The notes under the pieces were generated by a model. The model had not been told where the DNA came from and searched no databases. It saw nothing but the letters and a program-made list of their open reading frames with translations. The position numbers and the translations under genes were made by a program. Below are positions 47,424-57,764 of a DNA stretch of 64,000 nt, one piece after another (position 1 is the stretch's first letter; each line of letters opens with the position of its first letter). Origin of the DNA: Ignavibacteria bacterium (lineage in GTDB: Bacteria; Bacteroidota; Ignavibacteria; Tepidaquicellales; Tepidaquicellaceae); the NCBI GenBank assembly GCA_016719565.1, contig JADJYU010000003.1, positions 372,001-436,000 of the forward strand, written 5' to 3'.

Positions 47424-50336
47424 ATGAACAATATTCCCGGCGGAAACGTCACCTTCCTTTTCACCGACATCGAAGGCAGTACAAAACTATCACAGGAATT
47501 TCCTGATACAATTCAGTCTGCACTTGAGAAGCATCATTCAATATTACATAATGCAGTTGAATCCAATAACGGATTTGTTTTTAAGATTATTGGAGATGCA
47601 TTCTGCTGCGCTTTTGATAATGCAGACAAGGCTGTCAAAGCAGCTGTCGAAGCGCAGCTAACTTTAGAAAATGTAAAATGGGAGGATGCAGTGATCCGGG
47701 TCAGAATGGGAATTCATACCGGTAATGCTGAATGGAACGGGAAAGAATATATGGGTTACATAACTCTTGCCAGATCAGCAAGAATAATGTCCTGCGGTTA
47801 TGGTCAGCAGATCTTAATTTCAAACAGCGCATATCAGTTATTAACAGATGATAATAAAAATAAAATCAGCGGCAATTTTGCTGAATCAGCATCATCTGAG
47901 ACAGATTTCGAAAATAAATTATCTTTCCGTGATCTTGGTGAAAGAAGAATGAAAGATGTAATTCAGCCCATAAAATTATATCAGATATTATTTCAGGGAC
48001 TGCGTGAAGATTTTCCTCCTTTAAAAACACTTGATGCAAGACCTAATAATCTGCCAGTACAGATATCGGGTTTTATAGGAAGAGAGAAAGTAATAAAAGA
48101 AGTAAAAGATCTGCTTGGTAATTCAAGACTATTGACAATAATCGGAACCGGAGGAAGCGGCAAGACAAGACTTGCAATGCAGACCGGCGCTGATTTGATT
48201 GATGATTTTGCGAACGGCGTATTTATTGCAGAGCTTGCTCCGGTTACGAACAGTTCGCTACTTGTTCAGACTGTTATTTATTCGCTGGGATTGAAAGAAG
48301 AACAGAATAAAACTCCTGATGAAATACTTACAGATTTTATGAAAGACAAAGAGCTTCTTCTGATACTGGATAACTGCGAACATCTTATTCACGAATGTGC
48401 ACTTTTGGCAAAAACATTATTAAATAAATGTCCGAAACTAAAATTAATAATCACCAGCCGCGAAGCGCTGAACTGCGCGGGTGAGCAGATTTTAAGACTT
48501 CCGTCAATGACACTCCCGGATCTTTCAACAGAGATCACGCCTGAAATGATTATGAATTATGAATCGGTAAGATTATTTATCGAAAGGGCTTTGTCAGTCA
48601 ATCCGGATTTTCGCGTTAATGAAAAAAACGCTTTCTCTCTTGCTAAGATCTGCACCCGGCTTGACGGAATTCCGCTCGCAATTGAACTTGCAGCAGCAAG
48701 AGTGAAAATAATGACAATAGAAAAAATTTCTGAAAGACTGAATGACAGGTTCAGTTTGTTAACAGGCGGTAACCGTACTTCACTGCCAAGACAGCAGACT
48801 TTAAAAGCTCTTATTGACTGGAGTTATGATCTGCTGTCAGAAAATGAAAAAATTCTTTGGAGCAGATTATCGGTTTTTACAGGCGGATGGACGCTGGAAG
48901 CGGCGGAAGAAATTTGTTCGGATGAGATATTAATTAAAGATGATATACTGGAACTTCTGAGTCATCTTACGGAAAAGTCTATAATAATTTACGATTATGA
49001 AAATGAAAGATACAGGATTCTGGAAACAATTAAACAATACGGCGAATCAAAACTTTCGGATGAAATTCAAAGGACGCGTCTGGTTTCAAAGCATCTGAAT
49101 TATTTTAATAATACAGCTTTTAGTTTAAATTTAGCCGGACCTGATGCAGAGATCCGTATATTAAAACTTGAGTCTGATCATAATAATTATATTGCTGCGA
49201 TCGAATCCAGTATAACTAATGGAGATATAGAAAAGTGCGCAGCACTTGCAAACATACTGTCAATATTCTGGGAAATAAGAGGTTATAGTTCGACCGGTCT
49301 GAGACTGATAGATAAGATCCTTAATAACTCCGAAGGAATAAGCAAAATTACAGAAGCAAAACTTTACAATGCAGCTTCTACATTAAACAGGCTGCTGGGA
49401 AATAATGACAAATCCAGAGAATTTATTTTGAAAAGTCTTGAACTGTTAAGGAAAGAAAACGATAAGTCTGAATTAATTAACTCCATTATCGTACTGGCAA
49501 ATACAGAAGCGGGCACGGGTAATTTTGATAAAGCAGAAAAACTTTATAATGAAAGTCTCGCCTTAAGCCGTGAGATCGATTACGTAAACGGAATTGCATT
49601 CTCACTGAATAACCTCGGAAATATTTCACTTGTCAGGGGTAATTATGATGATGCGGAAAAAATAATTCTGGAAAGTCTGGAATTTCATAAAAGATCAGGT
49701 AACAAAAGAAATTTATGTTTTGCACTGGATTCACTTGGCAATATTTATTCAGAAAAGGGAAAACCTGAACAGGCAAAATATTATCTTACAGAGAGTCTTG
49801 AAATTTCACGTGAAGTTGGTGACAAAAGCGGTATTGCCTTTGCTCTTCATAATTTAGCAGGCATTATGCTTTCAGACGGAAATTATGAAGAGGGTTTGAA
49901 ATATAATGAAGAAAGTCTTAAACTCAGAACTGAGATAGGAGAAAAAACAGGGATCGCTTATTCATTGGATAATATAGGCAGAACGTTACTTGAGCAGAAA
50001 AAATTTATCGAAGCGCAAAAATATTTTAATGAGAGTTTAAAGCTGAGAATTGATTCTGGCGATATGCATGCAATTTTACTTTCGCTTAAACCATATACAC
50101 TGATTTTTAAACACAGAGGTCAATATATATTTACTTTAAAACTTCTCGGAGCCATAGAATCTGGAATTGAATCCCTGGGAATTGCAATGAGTAAAGAAGA
50201 ATTAATGCATCACGAAGAGATCTTAAATGAGATGAAAATATTACTAAGCGAGGAAGAATTTTCTAAATACTTTACAGAAGGCAAACTAATGTCAATTATA
50301 CATGCCGGAGAATTAATACTCCAGGATCAATCATGA
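47424..50336 (+). CDS. Class III cyclase - STAND ATPase - TPR protein, paralog 1
   Basis: A 970-aa soluble protein in three parts. Residues 1-190 are a class III cyclase domain: FTDIEGST (Asp15), FKIIGDAF (Lys54, Asp58), Glu108 and Arg120, but Ala116 replaces the transition-state Asn. Residues 215-560 are a STAND/NB-ARC-type ATPase with P-loop GTGGSGKTRLA (241-248), Walker B LLLILDNCEH, TSRE and GIPLAIELAAAR, then a winged-helix part (LPRQQTLKALIDWSYDLL). Residues 650-950 are tetratricopeptide repeats. The architecture resembles AfsR/MalT-like regulators, but a cyclase replaces the DNA-binding domain. Substrate residues suggest ATP. Confidence 0.87.
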   Translation: MNNIPGGNVTFLFTDIEGSTKLSQEFPDTIQSALEKHHSILHNAVESNNGFVFKIIGDAFCCAFDNADKAVKAAVEAQLTLENVKWEDAVIRVRMGIHTGNAEWNGKEYMGYITLARSARIMSCGYGQQILISNSAYQLLTDDNKNKISGNFAESASSETDFENKLSFRDLGERRMKDVIQPIKLYQILFQGLREDFPPLKTLDARPNNLPVQISGFIGREKVIKEVKDLLGNSRLLTIIGTGGSGKTRLAMQTGADLIDDFANGVFIAELAPVTNSSLLVQTVIYSLGLKEEQNKTPDEILTDFMKDKELLLILDNCEHLIHECALLAKTLLNKCPKLKLIITSREALNCAGEQILRLPSMTLPDLSTEITPEMIMNYESVRLFIERALSVNPDFRVNEKNAFSLAKICTRLDGIPLAIELAAARVKIMTIEKISERLNDRFSLLTGGNRTSLPRQQTLKALIDWSYDLLSENEKILWSRLSVFTGGWTLEAAEEICSDEILIKDDILELLSHLTEKSIIIYDYENERYRILETIKQYGESKLSDEIQRTRLVSKHLNYFNNTAFSLNLAGPDAEIRILKLESDHNNYIAAIESSITNGDIEKCAALANILSIFWEIRGYSSTGLRLIDKILNNSEGISKITEAKLYNAASTLNRLLGNNDKSREFILKSLELLRKENDKSELINSIIVLANTEAGTGNFDKAEKLYNESLALSREIDYVNGIAFSLNNLGNISLVRGNYDDAEKIILESLEFHKRSGNKRNLCFALDSLGNIYSEKGKPEQAKYYLTESLEISREVGDKSGIAFALHNLAGIMLSDGNYEEGLKYNEESLKLRTEIGEKTGIAYSLDNIGRTLLEQKKFIEAQKYFNESLKLRIDSGDMHAILLSLKPYTLIFKHRGQYIFTLKLLGAIESGIESLGIAMSKEELMHHEEILNEMKILLSEEEFSKYFTEGKLMSIIHAGELILQDQS

Positions 50337-51018
50337 TTAAAAACTTTTCTCGTGCAAAAAACAATTTCAAAACATTTTTCATATTTAATTAAAATCAATT
50401 TACATATTTTTGAATTAGCAAATCATAATTATAGAAACGGTTTCTAAGTACATTACTTAGGATTCAATGAATGATATGTGATAGTTATATAGTGGAAAGG
50501 CGGATGATATTATGCCTGCAAATATATTTAATGTTACAAAAATAATTCAACCCTGCATCGCAGCTCCAGCTCCCCTGCCGGATTCCAGTCCGCATACTAT
50601 TATTAATACCAGCGCCAATCATAAATTATACATAACGCATCAAATTTCCGAAAAAATTTTTCAGGATGTAAATCTCTTTTATCATTGCTGTAAATTTTCC
50701 GCAAGATATCTAATCAGATATTATAAAAATATTACGCCAAATAGAGTTATCAGACTGATCCTGATAGGATATTATAATGAAGAATTTGAATCCCCGTGGC
50801 TTTGCACGGAATACCTGAACTTCACTAAATTGAATCAGAAAAAATTGGATCTTGAATAGTTCACAGGTGCAGTACTTGAAATAACTATTGAAAGAGAGTT
50901 GAAGTGGAACATAGATATAAAATAAAAAAACAAATAAAAATTTATTTATATGAATAAAATCAACTCGTTAACTATTTACTATAGTAACGGGATTTATGAA
51001 AAATAAATATATAACACT
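50337..51018. other. Intergenic region between cyclase 1 and T9SS cargo genes
   Basis: 682 bases. A 115-codon plus-strand ORF (50512-50859) has no protein-like composition or family and I reject it. No RNA or mobile element is seen. A promoter for the next gene should lie before 51019. Confidence 0.5.
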
Positions 51019-52251
51019 ATGAAAAGGAAATATTTACTATCGTTTGTAATTGCTTTAATTCTTAACTTGTCAATTTTTATTAATAATTCAATGAGTCAAT
51101 GGGTACAATCCGGAAATGGAATGGGGACAGATAAAATTGTTAATGTCTTTGAAACACTTGGAACCAATATTTATGCGGGGACAAATGTAAACGGCATTTA
51201 TGTTTCCGCTAATAATGGTACGTCATGGTCTCAATCTTCATTGAATAACAAAACAGTTTTTTCTTTTACGACTATCGGAACTGATATTTATGCAGGATTA
51301 CTCAATAATCCTAATGGTTCCGGAGGTGTATGGATTTCTGTAAATAACGGAGCGAACTGGACACAAACTTCTTTGAATAGCCGGCATATAATTTCTTTTG
51401 CTTTGCTTGGTACTTATCTTTTTGCAGGATCAGATGTTGATTTTTGGCGTTCCTCAAATAACGGAGTGAACTGGACTCAGCTTTCTGTTAATAGTCAGTC
51501 TGTCCGGGCTCTCGCCGTAATCGGCAATAATCTTTTTGCAGGAACATATATAGGTGTTTATATTTCCACAAACGACGGGACGAGCTGGACTTTAACTGCT
51601 AATAACAGAAGCATAAATTCACTCGCTGTAATCGGTACTAATCTTTTTGCAGGAACAGCACAATATGGCGTCTATATCTCCGCAGATAACGGCACTACCT
51701 GGAGTCAGACCGCTCTAAATAATAAATCTGTTAATAAACTTGCTGTAAGCGGTACTGATATTTTTGCAGGAACATATCCATATGGTGTCTATTATTCTTC
51801 TAACAACGGTGCAAGCTGGTTTCAAAAAAATCAGGGATTCAGTGCTCCTCCATTCTATAATTATACAATGATCAGTGCATTAAAAATTAACAACGGATAC
51901 ATTTTCTCAGGAACGGACGGATTTTCCGTCTATCGCCGTCTCTATTCTGAAATTATCGGTGTACAAAACATCAGTACTGAAATACCGGCAAATTTTTCAT
52001 TATCACAAAATTATCCAAATCCTTTCAACCCGGTTACTAAGCTGGAGTTTGGAATTCCGGAATTAGGATTTGTTTCCTTGAAGATTTACGATCTGCTGGG
52101 AAAAGAAGTAGGAACCTTAGTTGATGAAAATTTAAATCCCGGGACATATAAGGTTGAGTTTGATGGAAGTAGATTGACAAGCGGAGTATATTTCTATCGG
52201 ATTAAATCAGGAGATTTTACGGATACGAAGAGAATGATGCTGGTTAAATGA
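51019..52251 (+). CDS. T9SS-secreted beta-propeller-like repeat protein 1
   Basis: A 410-aa protein. A signal peptide (residues 1-27, ending at MSQ) is followed by about seven repeats of about 40 aa of the form NLFAGTYIGVYISTNDGTSW, similar to YCF48/BNR-type beta-propeller blades. A C-terminal T9SS type A sorting domain follows (SLSQNYPNPFNPVTKLEFGI, then GTLVDENLNPGTYKVEF and SGVYFYRI, ending in MMLVK). The tail predicts secretion and surface attachment through the T9SS. The ligand is not known. A longer relative follows downstream. Confidence 0.88.
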   Translation: MKRKYLLSFVIALILNLSIFINNSMSQWVQSGNGMGTDKIVNVFETLGTNIYAGTNVNGIYVSANNGTSWSQSSLNNKTVFSFTTIGTDIYAGLLNNPNGSGGVWISVNNGANWTQTSLNSRHIISFALLGTYLFAGSDVDFWRSSNNGVNWTQLSVNSQSVRALAVIGNNLFAGTYIGVYISTNDGTSWTLTANNRSINSLAVIGTNLFAGTAQYGVYISADNGTTWSQTALNNKSVNKLAVSGTDIFAGTYPYGVYYSSNNGASWFQKNQGFSAPPFYNYTMISALKINNGYIFSGTDGFSVYRRLYSEIIGVQNISTEIPANFSLSQNYPNPFNPVTKLEFGIPELGFVSLKIYDLLGKEVGTLVDENLNPGTYKVEFDGSRLTSGVYFYRIKSGDFTDTKRMMLVK

Positions 52252-52423
52252 TCAATGTTCAATTTTCAATGTTCAAAGATTTATTTTTAACGTTCAAAGT
52301 TCATGATTAAGTGATATGTGAGAAATTTTATTTTGCAATGTTTTAACCCGCTTCTTTCGGCGGTTTAAAAGTCCGAATTATTATGAATAAATTTTATTCT
52401 TAAAATTGGAATATTATCCCCGG

Positions 52424-52446
52424 CTCTGAAGAGTATCTCTTCAGAG
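52424..52446. promoter_or_regulatory. Perfect 10-bp hairpin upstream of cargo gene 2
   Basis: CTCTGAAGAG and CTCTTCAGAG with loop TAT, with partial outer pairing (TCCC / GGGA) and a T-rich stretch 10 bases after it (TTTTTATTTT). It probably ends the preceding transcript. A similar but worn sequence lies after the second cargo gene near 54760-54800. Confidence 0.6.
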
Positions 52447-52539
52447 GCAGGGATTTTTATTTTAAATTATGTATATAATCAAACCCGTTATATGAAATAA
52501 TTCTCTGCGGGGATTTTGGAAGATAAACATCTAAATACT

Positions 52540-54600
52540 ATGAAAAGGAAATTTATACAATCGGTGATTCTTGCTCTAATTTTTAATTCTTTGTTTATAA
52601 TTAATAATAGTTTCAGTCAATGGGTGCAAATGAACGGTCCGCACGGAGGAGATGTAAAGTGTATTTTTGTTTCAGGATCGAATATCTTTGCCGGGGCTGC
52701 CGGTAATGGAGTATATTTGTCAACTAACAATGGTATAAACTGGTCTTATGCAGGATTAACGGGACAGGCGGTTCAGACCATCAGCGCTATTGGAAATAAT
52801 ATTTTTGCGGGTACACAGATCGGGGTATATTTATCAACCAATAACGGAACAAGCTGGACGGCGGTTAATAGCGGATTAACGAATCCATATATTTATACAT
52901 TAGCAGTTTCAGGAACAAATCTTTATGCCGGGAATCAGTCCGGTGTAAGTTTATCAACCAATAATGGCACAAACTGGACTTCACTGGGATTCACAAGTGG
53001 ATGGGTTTATGCACTTGCAGTTTCCGGAACAAACATTTTTGCAGGAACAACCTGGGGAGTTTATTTATCAACTAATAACGGCGCAAACTGGACTTCAACT
53101 GCATTGAATAATCGTAGTATTCAATCTTTTGCTGTTATAGGAAGTAATATTTTTGCGGGGACTCAGGGCTCCGGAGTATATTTATCTACAAATAACGGAA
53201 CAAGCTGGACCGAAGTCAATAATGGATTGACGAGTCAATATATTCGTTCAATTGCGGGTTCAGGGACAAACCTTTTTGCAGGGACAAGTATCACTTCTAC
53301 TTTAGCAGGCGGAGTATTTTTATCAACAAATAGCGGCTCAAGCTGGACTGAAGTTTACAATGGATTAACAAACAAAAATGTCTATGCGCTTGGAGTTACA
53401 GGTTCCGGCATTTTTGCAGGGACAGAGAATGGGGGAATATTTTATTCAGAGAATAACGGTGATAACTGGAGTTCGGTTGGATTGAACATTCAAACTGTTT
53501 ATGCATTAGCAGAATCAGGAACAAACATCTTTGCAGGGGTTCAGAATGCAGGAATATTTTTATCAACAAACAACGGTATTTCATGGACTTGTATAAAAAA
53601 TAATATAACTGTTTCAGCACTTGCTGTTTCAGGAACTGGCATCTTTGCCGGGACTACGGGCGGGGTATATTTATCTACAAATAACGGTGTAAACTGGATT
53701 CAAACCGCTTTGAATAATCATTGGATCCGTGCATTTGCAGTCTCCGGAACAAACATCTTCGCAGGGTCTAATAGCAACGGCATATATTTATCAACAAATA
53801 ACGGCACAAACTGGACTCAGGTTAATAACGGATTGACCAGTATATACATCGGCGCTCTGGCAGTTTCAGGATCAAACATTTTTGCAGGGACAAGCAATGG
53901 CGGCGGCGTATTCTTGTCTACAAATAACGGTTCAAACTGGACTGCAGTCAATAACGGATTATTGCAGAGATATGTTTGGTCTCTTGCAGTTTCAGGAACA
54001 AATCTTTTTGCCGGAACTGAGGGTGGTGGTGTATATATCACTTCTAATAATGGAACTAGCTGGACTTCCGTCTCTAACGGTCTTCCGGTTCAAACTATTA
54101 ATGCACTTGCAGTTTCGGGAACAAACATCATTGCAGGAACTTATCCCGGAGTATATTTATCAACAAATAATGGCGCAAACTGGATAATTAAAAATGAGGG
54201 CTTGGACCCTTCACCAAAAGTCTGGGCATTATTAATCTCAAACAATTACATCTTTGCGGGAACGACCGCTCAATCTGTCATCCGCCGATCTTATCCGGAA
54301 ATTATCGGCATAAAAAATATTAGTACGGAAATACCATCATCTTTTTCTTTAAAACAAAATTATCCAAATCCTTTCAACCCGGTTACGAATTTAGAGTTTG
54401 AAATTCCGGATCCGGGATTTGTTTCTCTGAAAGTATATGATGCTCAGGGTAAACAAGTATCAGTGTTAGTTAATGAAAATTTAAATGCGGGGACATATAG
54501 GGTTGAGTTTGATGGCAATATTCTGACGAGCGGAGTTTATTTCTACCGGCTTACATCAGGAGATTTTACGGATACGAGGAGGATGATGCTGATTAAATGA
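52540..54600 (+). CDS. T9SS-secreted beta-propeller-like repeat protein 2
   Basis: About 686 aa. I prefer the ATG at 52540 over the upstream TTG at 52516 because the sequence ACTATGAAAAGGAAAT matches the start of the paralog at 51019. After a signal peptide (ending NNSFSQ) there are about 13 repeats of about 41 aa (IFAGTxxGVYLSTNNGxxWT), then the T9SS tail (SLKQNYPNPFNPVTNLEFEI, ending MMLIK). It arose by duplication with the gene before it: the 3' flanks of both genes also match loosely. Its target is unknown; such propellers are often adhesive or enzyme-like. Confidence 0.88.
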   Translation: MKRKFIQSVILALIFNSLFIINNSFSQWVQMNGPHGGDVKCIFVSGSNIFAGAAGNGVYLSTNNGINWSYAGLTGQAVQTISAIGNNIFAGTQIGVYLSTNNGTSWTAVNSGLTNPYIYTLAVSGTNLYAGNQSGVSLSTNNGTNWTSLGFTSGWVYALAVSGTNIFAGTTWGVYLSTNNGANWTSTALNNRSIQSFAVIGSNIFAGTQGSGVYLSTNNGTSWTEVNNGLTSQYIRSIAGSGTNLFAGTSITSTLAGGVFLSTNSGSSWTEVYNGLTNKNVYALGVTGSGIFAGTENGGIFYSENNGDNWSSVGLNIQTVYALAESGTNIFAGVQNAGIFLSTNNGISWTCIKNNITVSALAVSGTGIFAGTTGGVYLSTNNGVNWIQTALNNHWIRAFAVSGTNIFAGSNSNGIYLSTNNGTNWTQVNNGLTSIYIGALAVSGSNIFAGTSNGGGVFLSTNNGSNWTAVNNGLLQRYVWSLAVSGTNLFAGTEGGGVYITSNNGTSWTSVSNGLPVQTINALAVSGTNIIAGTYPGVYLSTNNGANWIIKNEGLDPSPKVWALLISNNYIFAGTTAQSVIRRSYPEIIGIKNISTEIPSSFSLKQNYPNPFNPVTNLEFEIPDPGFVSLKVYDAQGKQVSVLVNENLNAGTYRVEFDGNILTSGVYFYRLTSGDFTDTRRMMLIK

Positions 54601-54941
54601 TAAATTTTCAATTTTCAATTTTTAAATTTCAAAGTTTATGTATAAGTGACAAGAGAGGAATTTTTTTTGGCAGTTTGTAATATCTAAACTCGCTATTTCC
54701 GGCTGATTAAAGTCAGAATAGTTATGAATAAATATTTATTTTTAAAATCTAAGGGACTTCACTGTAAGAGATCTCTGCTTTATCTGATTATTTAAAGAGC
54801 GCAGGTGGACTCCGTCGGGGAAAATAATACAATATAAAAAGCCGCAGGATTCTTCATCCCGCGGCTTATAATTTCCCTAAAACATGAATGTTTAGCATTT
54901 AACTTACTAACTATTAACTGCTAACTAATATCTGCTAACTA
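54601..54941. other. Convergent intergenic region
   Basis: 341 bases. It has decayed similarity to the region after cargo gene 1 (52252-52460), a strong terminator at 54839-54867, and a run of TAACT-like repeats at about 54900-54940. Confidence 0.5.
54839..54867 (-). terminator. Terminator of the beta-helix protein gene
   Basis: Stem AAGCCGCAGGA / TCCCGCGGCTT with a single mismatch and a short loop. On the minus strand it is followed by T5 and more A/T. It lies 75 bases past the stop of the beta-helix gene. Confidence 0.85.
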
Positions 54942-57221
54942 TTATTTTACGAGCATCATTTTCCTTGTTGCAGTAAAGTCATTAGCTGAAATTGTGTAGT
55001 AATAAACTCCGCTTGATAAGTTAGATGCATTGAATTTATATGAATAATAACCTGCAGTCTTAACTTCATTTACAAGTGTAACTACTTCCTTACCCGATAT
55101 ATCAAATATCTTTAAGCTTACATTTCCGTCAAACGGAATTTCGTAATTGATGCTTGTAGATGGATTGAATGGGTTTGGATAATTTTGCGACAGCGCATAT
55201 TTGGAAGGTATTCCAATATTAACTTCACTGCTCAAATTGAAATACTCAAAATTACCGTTGAAGTCTATTTGTTTCAGTCTGTAGTTATATTTTCCTGAAG
55301 CTAAATTTCTATCTGTAAAAGAATAGCTTTGCGGTAATTCTGTTGTTCCGTTTCCGGTTACATTGCCGACCTTTGTCCAGGCATCTGTATTTAGGGACTT
55401 TCTTTCAATATCAAATCCCGAGTTGTTAAGTTCTGATGCTGTCGTCCAATTTGGTTTAACATCACTTCCCGTTACGTTAGATATAAATGAAGCAAGTTCA
55501 ACAGGTAATGTCTGCTGTGTAAATTCATAAGCGCCGATAGTCGGATTTGTTGGGTCTCTCAATTCAGGATTAACGCAGACATAAATGTCATTAACAATAC
55601 CCGCTATTGGAGTTCCTGCCATAAGTAACGGTGAACCTGTATTTGGAATTAACGGATAAGTAGTCGGGAGTAATGTATAATCCGGATCCGCCTGAATTGA
55701 AGCTCCGTCCTGTGGTCCCGGAGTTGTAAACGCACCTTGCCATAAAGCCAAGGTTGTGTATGTTGTGCCTAAAGGAGTTGTTGTTCCTAAACCTCCGGTT
55801 CTCATTTGTGTATTAGCTGCCGGGAAAAAATAGTCATTATTGTCACATCCGCCTGTACCCCAGTTATATCCTGCTAAAGGAGCAGAAATGCAGTAATGCA
55901 GTAATGCAGTATTTGTTGAAGTGACATCTAAATAAACAGAATTATTTTTAACTGAAAGATTGTTGCCTCCGGGAGCCGTATTGTGGATTTTAATGCCGAC
56001 TGTGTGCTGTGTTGAAGTCGTGCTTGGAGCCAGATCAGATAATCCGGACATATAAATAGAGTTATAAACAACTCTGTCTCCATTTGCATTTACAGTTGCA
56101 GTTCCGCCGACATATCCAATTCCAACTGCCTGATCTGGAGAAGTTCCGTTAGATCTTACATTATAAATAACAGTATTGCTGATCTGGTTATTTGTAACTC
56201 CGAGACTTACAGGAGCTGATGCTGCGCAAATTATACCAACAGCAGAAAATTCGCGGGTTTCCTGCACGTTGATAATAGTATTTGCATTTACAGTATTATT
56301 AGTTCCCGCTGTTGTTGTAGTTGTTGATGTTGACCAGTTCTCCTGTCCTAATCCAATACCGCATCTGTCTGCACCGGGTGTTAATCCGGCAACCTGATCA
56401 TTTCTGCCAACATTCTGAATTGTATTACAGGAGATAAGGCAGTTATTCTGAGCGGTGACATATATACCGATCTTTCCAATTTGATCAGAACCGTAAGTAT
56501 CAGGACCAATTAAGTTACCTGAAATAACATTATTGTCATTCAAATTATTAGCCACACCGCCGCCAAGGAAGATTCCATATCTTACTTTTACGATTCTATT
56601 ATCAAGATACTGGTTGTCATCGTTATTTCTTGCTGCAGATCCTAATCCTCCAGTTGCTAATCCGCTTGTAATTCCAATGGTTGTAAAAGCAGTTGTCAGC
56701 GAGTTCTGATCAGCGCCGCAGGATAATTCAAGATTTCTTATGACATTTCCTGTACATCCGTTTGTATCACCTAAAGCAGGAATAATAGTCGAAAGAAAAA
56801 TACAAGCCTGTAAAGTAACTGCTGCATTATTCCTTACAGTAAGATTTCTCCCTGTGCCGCCGATTCTTCCGTCTATTGTAACTCTGTCAGCGCCTGCAAA
56901 TCTGATTATTGAACCGGTTGTACTGCCGGATAATGTTCCTTCAATGATCCTTGGTCCTCCGACAGGGCTCATGAATATTGAAGTATAGCTTGCTGCGCCT
57001 GTTCCGCTTGCGTTCAAAACAGCGGTTACTGTTTCGGTTGTATTACCAACTACATCTATGGTAACAGCTCCAGTGTGGGTTCCGGCATTAATAGCATCAA
57101 AAGCATCTTTTAATGTCGGATAAGATCCCGCACCCGGATTAACATTAATGTTTTGTGAATTTACAACAGAAGTTGCAAGAAATAAAAAAAAGATACTGTA
57201 AAGTAAATTTAATTTTTTCAT
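54942..57221 (-). CDS. T9SS-secreted right-handed beta-helix-like protein
   Basis: A 759-aa secreted protein. The signal peptide (residues 1-22, ending at VVNSQ) is followed by a repetitive, asparagine- and glycine-rich body with pectate-lyase-like beta-helix motifs (DAFDAINAGTHTGAVTIDV, RVTIDGRIGG, GNVIRNLELSCG, NCLISCNTIQNVGR), then a typical T9SS type A tail (LPVELASF linker; ALSQNYPNPFNPSTSINYEI; ending MMLVK). The helix is probably structural or carbohydrate-binding; no lyase residues are recognised. Expressed from its own promoter, with a terminator downstream. Confidence 0.85.
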   Translation of the reverse strand: MKKLNLLYSIFFLFLATSVVNSQNINVNPGAGSYPTLKDAFDAINAGTHTGAVTIDVVGNTTETVTAVLNASGTGAASYTSIFMSPVGGPRIIEGTLSGSTTGSIIRFAGADRVTIDGRIGGTGRNLTVRNNAAVTLQACIFLSTIIPALGDTNGCTGNVIRNLELSCGADQNSLTTAFTTIGITSGLATGGLGSAARNNDDNQYLDNRIVKVRYGIFLGGGVANNLNDNNVISGNLIGPDTYGSDQIGKIGIYVTAQNNCLISCNTIQNVGRNDQVAGLTPGADRCGIGLGQENWSTSTTTTTAGTNNTVNANTIINVQETREFSAVGIICAASAPVSLGVTNNQISNTVIYNVRSNGTSPDQAVGIGYVGGTATVNANGDRVVYNSIYMSGLSDLAPSTTSTQHTVGIKIHNTAPGGNNLSVKNNSVYLDVTSTNTALLHYCISAPLAGYNWGTGGCDNNDYFFPAANTQMRTGGLGTTTPLGTTYTTLALWQGAFTTPGPQDGASIQADPDYTLLPTTYPLIPNTGSPLLMAGTPIAGIVNDIYVCVNPELRDPTNPTIGAYEFTQQTLPVELASFISNVTGSDVKPNWTTASELNNSGFDIERKSLNTDAWTKVGNVTGNGTTELPQSYSFTDRNLASGKYNYRLKQIDFNGNFEYFNLSSEVNIGIPSKYALSQNYPNPFNPSTSINYEIPFDGNVSLKIFDISGKEVVTLVNEVKTAGYYSYKFNASNLSSGVYYYTISANDFTATRKMMLVK

Positions 57222-57764
57222 ACTTTGTTATGGGTTTAATTGAAAAAATGTTTTTAAAATTGGAAGATATGGTAAATATAGATCAGATATGTTTTCAAAA
57301 AATTTTTCTTATTTGTCTTCCGTCAGATAAGCAGAATTTTTTAAAAAATATTAATTTACCTTCATTGGCTCTCCTTCTTTATTTACAAAAATAAATTGAA
57401 TTAAGAGAATACTCATGTTATTATAAAAGTAATTTTTTAAAGTATTTTTTTTTGAGGGAATCAATATAAAATTCATTCCTTATAAATTCAATTCTTTTCT
57501 ACCGGCGGTATTCTTTCGGCCGGAACCTCCTTTCCCTGGGACTCATAATTGGAATATATTTTCAATTTTAATTTAGAAAATGAGTCTTTGACTGGGTAAA
57601 TGATTCAGGATAAGTTCAATATTCAATTTATAAAATATAATTAGTAATTTGTATCTGAATGAATTTGTATCAGTATTTTTAATAATATAAATGTAATTAT
57701 AAAATGTAATCATGAAATGTAATTTACTAAGATTGCAAATATAATTATCAAAGTTTAATTTCCG
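57222..57764. other. Leader region of cyclase-STAND gene 2
   Basis: 543 bases, with a weak CCGGC / GCCGG inverted repeat near 57502-57525, and the conserved element at 57614-57653. A short ORF reading through from inside the beta-helix gene (57155-57394) is taken as a shadow. Confidence 0.5.
57614..57653 (+). promoter_or_regulatory. Conserved 40-bp element upstream of cyclase-STAND gene 2
   Basis: Matches 47281-47320 at 38 of 40 bases. Ends in TAGTAATTTGTA. Proposed shared promoter of the two paralogs. Confidence 0.55.

Noticed and set aside
50512..50859. 115-codon plus-strand ORF
   Set aside because: No family resemblance, odd composition, no start signal, and located in a non-coding leader. 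Possibly random.
57155..57394. 79-codon plus-strand ORF
   Set aside because: Overlaps the signal peptide codons of the beta-helix gene on the other strand and runs into a promoter region; no protein-like features.
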